Positions 63,381 to 64,000 of a stretch of DNA of 64,000 nucleotides are shown here, one piece after another. Location: positions 124,001 through 188,000 of the forward strand of contig NZ_CADIJM010000001.1 of the NCBI RefSeq assembly GCF_902859585.1, in the 5' to 3' direction. Within the stretch, counting starts at the first letter, position 1; each line of letters opens with the position of its first letter. The DNA is from Achromobacter animicus (GTDB lineage: Bacteria; Pseudomonadota; Gammaproteobacteria; Burkholderiales; Burkholderiaceae_B). The notes beneath the pieces are model-generated. The model was given only the letters and a program-made list of their open reading frames with translations, made no database searches and was not told where the DNA came from. The position numbers and the translations under genes are program-made.

Positions 63381-64000
63381 ATGGCATTGGACGACACCCT
63401 GGTATCTCTGACGGCGGTCGAGCTGCGGCGCATGATCGGCGCCCGCCAGCTTTCGCCGGTGGAATTGCTGGAGGCCTGCATCGCGCGCATCCAGGCCGTG
63501 AACCCGTACATCAACGCGGTGACCGCCACTGCCTATGAGCGGGCGAGGGCGGAAGCGCGCGCCGCCGAGCGCGCCGTGATGGCGGGCGAGCCGCTGGGCC
63601 TGTTGCACGGCCTGCCGATGGGGGTGAAGGATCTGGAACCCACCGCCGGTGTGCTGACCACGTACGGCTCGCCCTTGTATCGCGGCCACGTGCCCGACGA
63701 GGACATCGAGCTGGTGGCGCGCCTGCGCCGCGCCGGCGCCATCGTCGCTGCCAAGACCAACGTGCCCGAAATGGGCGCGGGCGCCAACTCGCGCAACACG
63801 GTGTGGGGCGCGACCGGCAATCCTTTCAACCCGAACCTGAACGCAGGCGGTTCGTCGGGCGGCTCAGCCGCAGCGTTGGCCGCCGACATGCTGCCGGTCT
63901 GCACGGGCTCGGACACCGGCGGCTCGCTCCGCATTCCCGCGTCCAAGTGCGGCGTGGTCGGATTCCGGCCGTCGCCGGGCGTCGTGCCCAGCGTGCGCAA
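63381..64000 (+). CDS. Amidase signature family enzyme, truncated at the window edge
   Basis: The frame is open from ATG 63381 to the last base (206 codons seen), so the 3' end is outside the window. The Ser-cisSer-Lys triad is complete: Lys83 in GVKDLEP, cis-Ser158 in GGSSGGS and nucleophile Ser182 in TGGSLRIP, with the exact 24-residue spacing of the family. AGGAAG precedes the ATG. It hydrolyses an amide to acid and ammonia. Operonic with the Bug gene and probably with dsdA. The specific substrate is unknown. Confidence 0.9.
   Translation, partial: MALDDTLVSLTAVELRRMIGARQLSPVELLEACIARIQAVNPYINAVTATAYERARAEARAAERAVMAGEPLGLLHGLPMGVKDLEPTAGVLTTYGSPLYRGHVPDEDIELVARLRRAGAIVAAKTNVPEMGAGANSRNTVWGATGNPFNPNLNAGGSSGGSAAALAADMLPVCTGSDTGGSLRIPASKCGVVGFRPSPGVVPSVR

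Overview
The window reads as chromosomal DNA from a high-GC betaproteobacterium of the Burkholderiales, most likely Alcaligenaceae (Achromobacter/Bordetella type). The reasons are the dense third-position GC, five Bug/TctC-type periplasmic binding proteins, a Burkholderiales-type trimeric porin, many LysR and GntR-FCD regulators beside small catabolic operons, and the DUF3348-DUF802-OmpA-DUF2894 gene set. I saw no rRNA, tRNA, CRISPR array, insertion sequence or prophage. Genus is an inference. One gene is cut at each window edge: wspE at the left and an amidase at the right.

Layout. 1-4342 (+): end of a Wsp-type chemosensory operon (wspE hybrid kinase, wspF methylesterase, wspR diguanylate cyclase). 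4367-8866 (-): porin, ABC ATPase, binding protein and permease in one tight unit, resembling a ferric-type importer. 9007-13426 (-): catabolic cluster (DUF1932 dehydrogenase, Bug, RraA-like aldolase, 2-hydroxyacid dehydrogenase, GntR). 13765-18361: PLP lyase/synthase, SmvA-like efflux pump with divergent LysR, and a GntR with an operator-like dyad. 18583-27235 (-): fatty-acid or aromatic-acid beta-oxidation operon (bifunctional hydratase/dehydrogenase, thiolase, two acyl-CoA dehydrogenases, acyl-CoA ligase, Bug), with a divergent LysR.

28432-33472: AI-2E-type permease, DUF445 protein, periplasmic Cu,Zn superoxide dismutase, glutathione transferase, AlaE-type exporter and a small lipoprotein. 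33828-40222 (+): RstAB-like two-component system, a beta-lactamase-fold lipoprotein lacking its nucleophilic serine, then a GT9-GT4-hydrolase operon. A near-identical 19-bp motif precedes both of the latter two units. 40179-43766: rubredoxin-pirin-tautomerase-hydrolase group opposite a GntR gene, with a perfect 13-bp-arm dyad between them. 43822-46871: SDR with two Bug proteins.

46874-49227 (-): MFS exporter and a ParD-like/methionine aminopeptidase bicistron whose promoter overlaps a near-perfect inverted repeat. 49301-54812 (-): four overlapping genes encoding an uncharacterised MotA/MotB-like membrane motor with a very long repeat-rich tail. This is my best candidate for an undescribed system. 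54983-57570 (+): M23 peptidase, a winged-helix/TPR-like regulator and a beta-propeller. 57674-59869 (+): TonB-dependent siderophore receptor interrupted by one in-frame TAG, behind a Fur-box-like site. 59939-64000: LysR divergent from dsdA-Bug-amidase.
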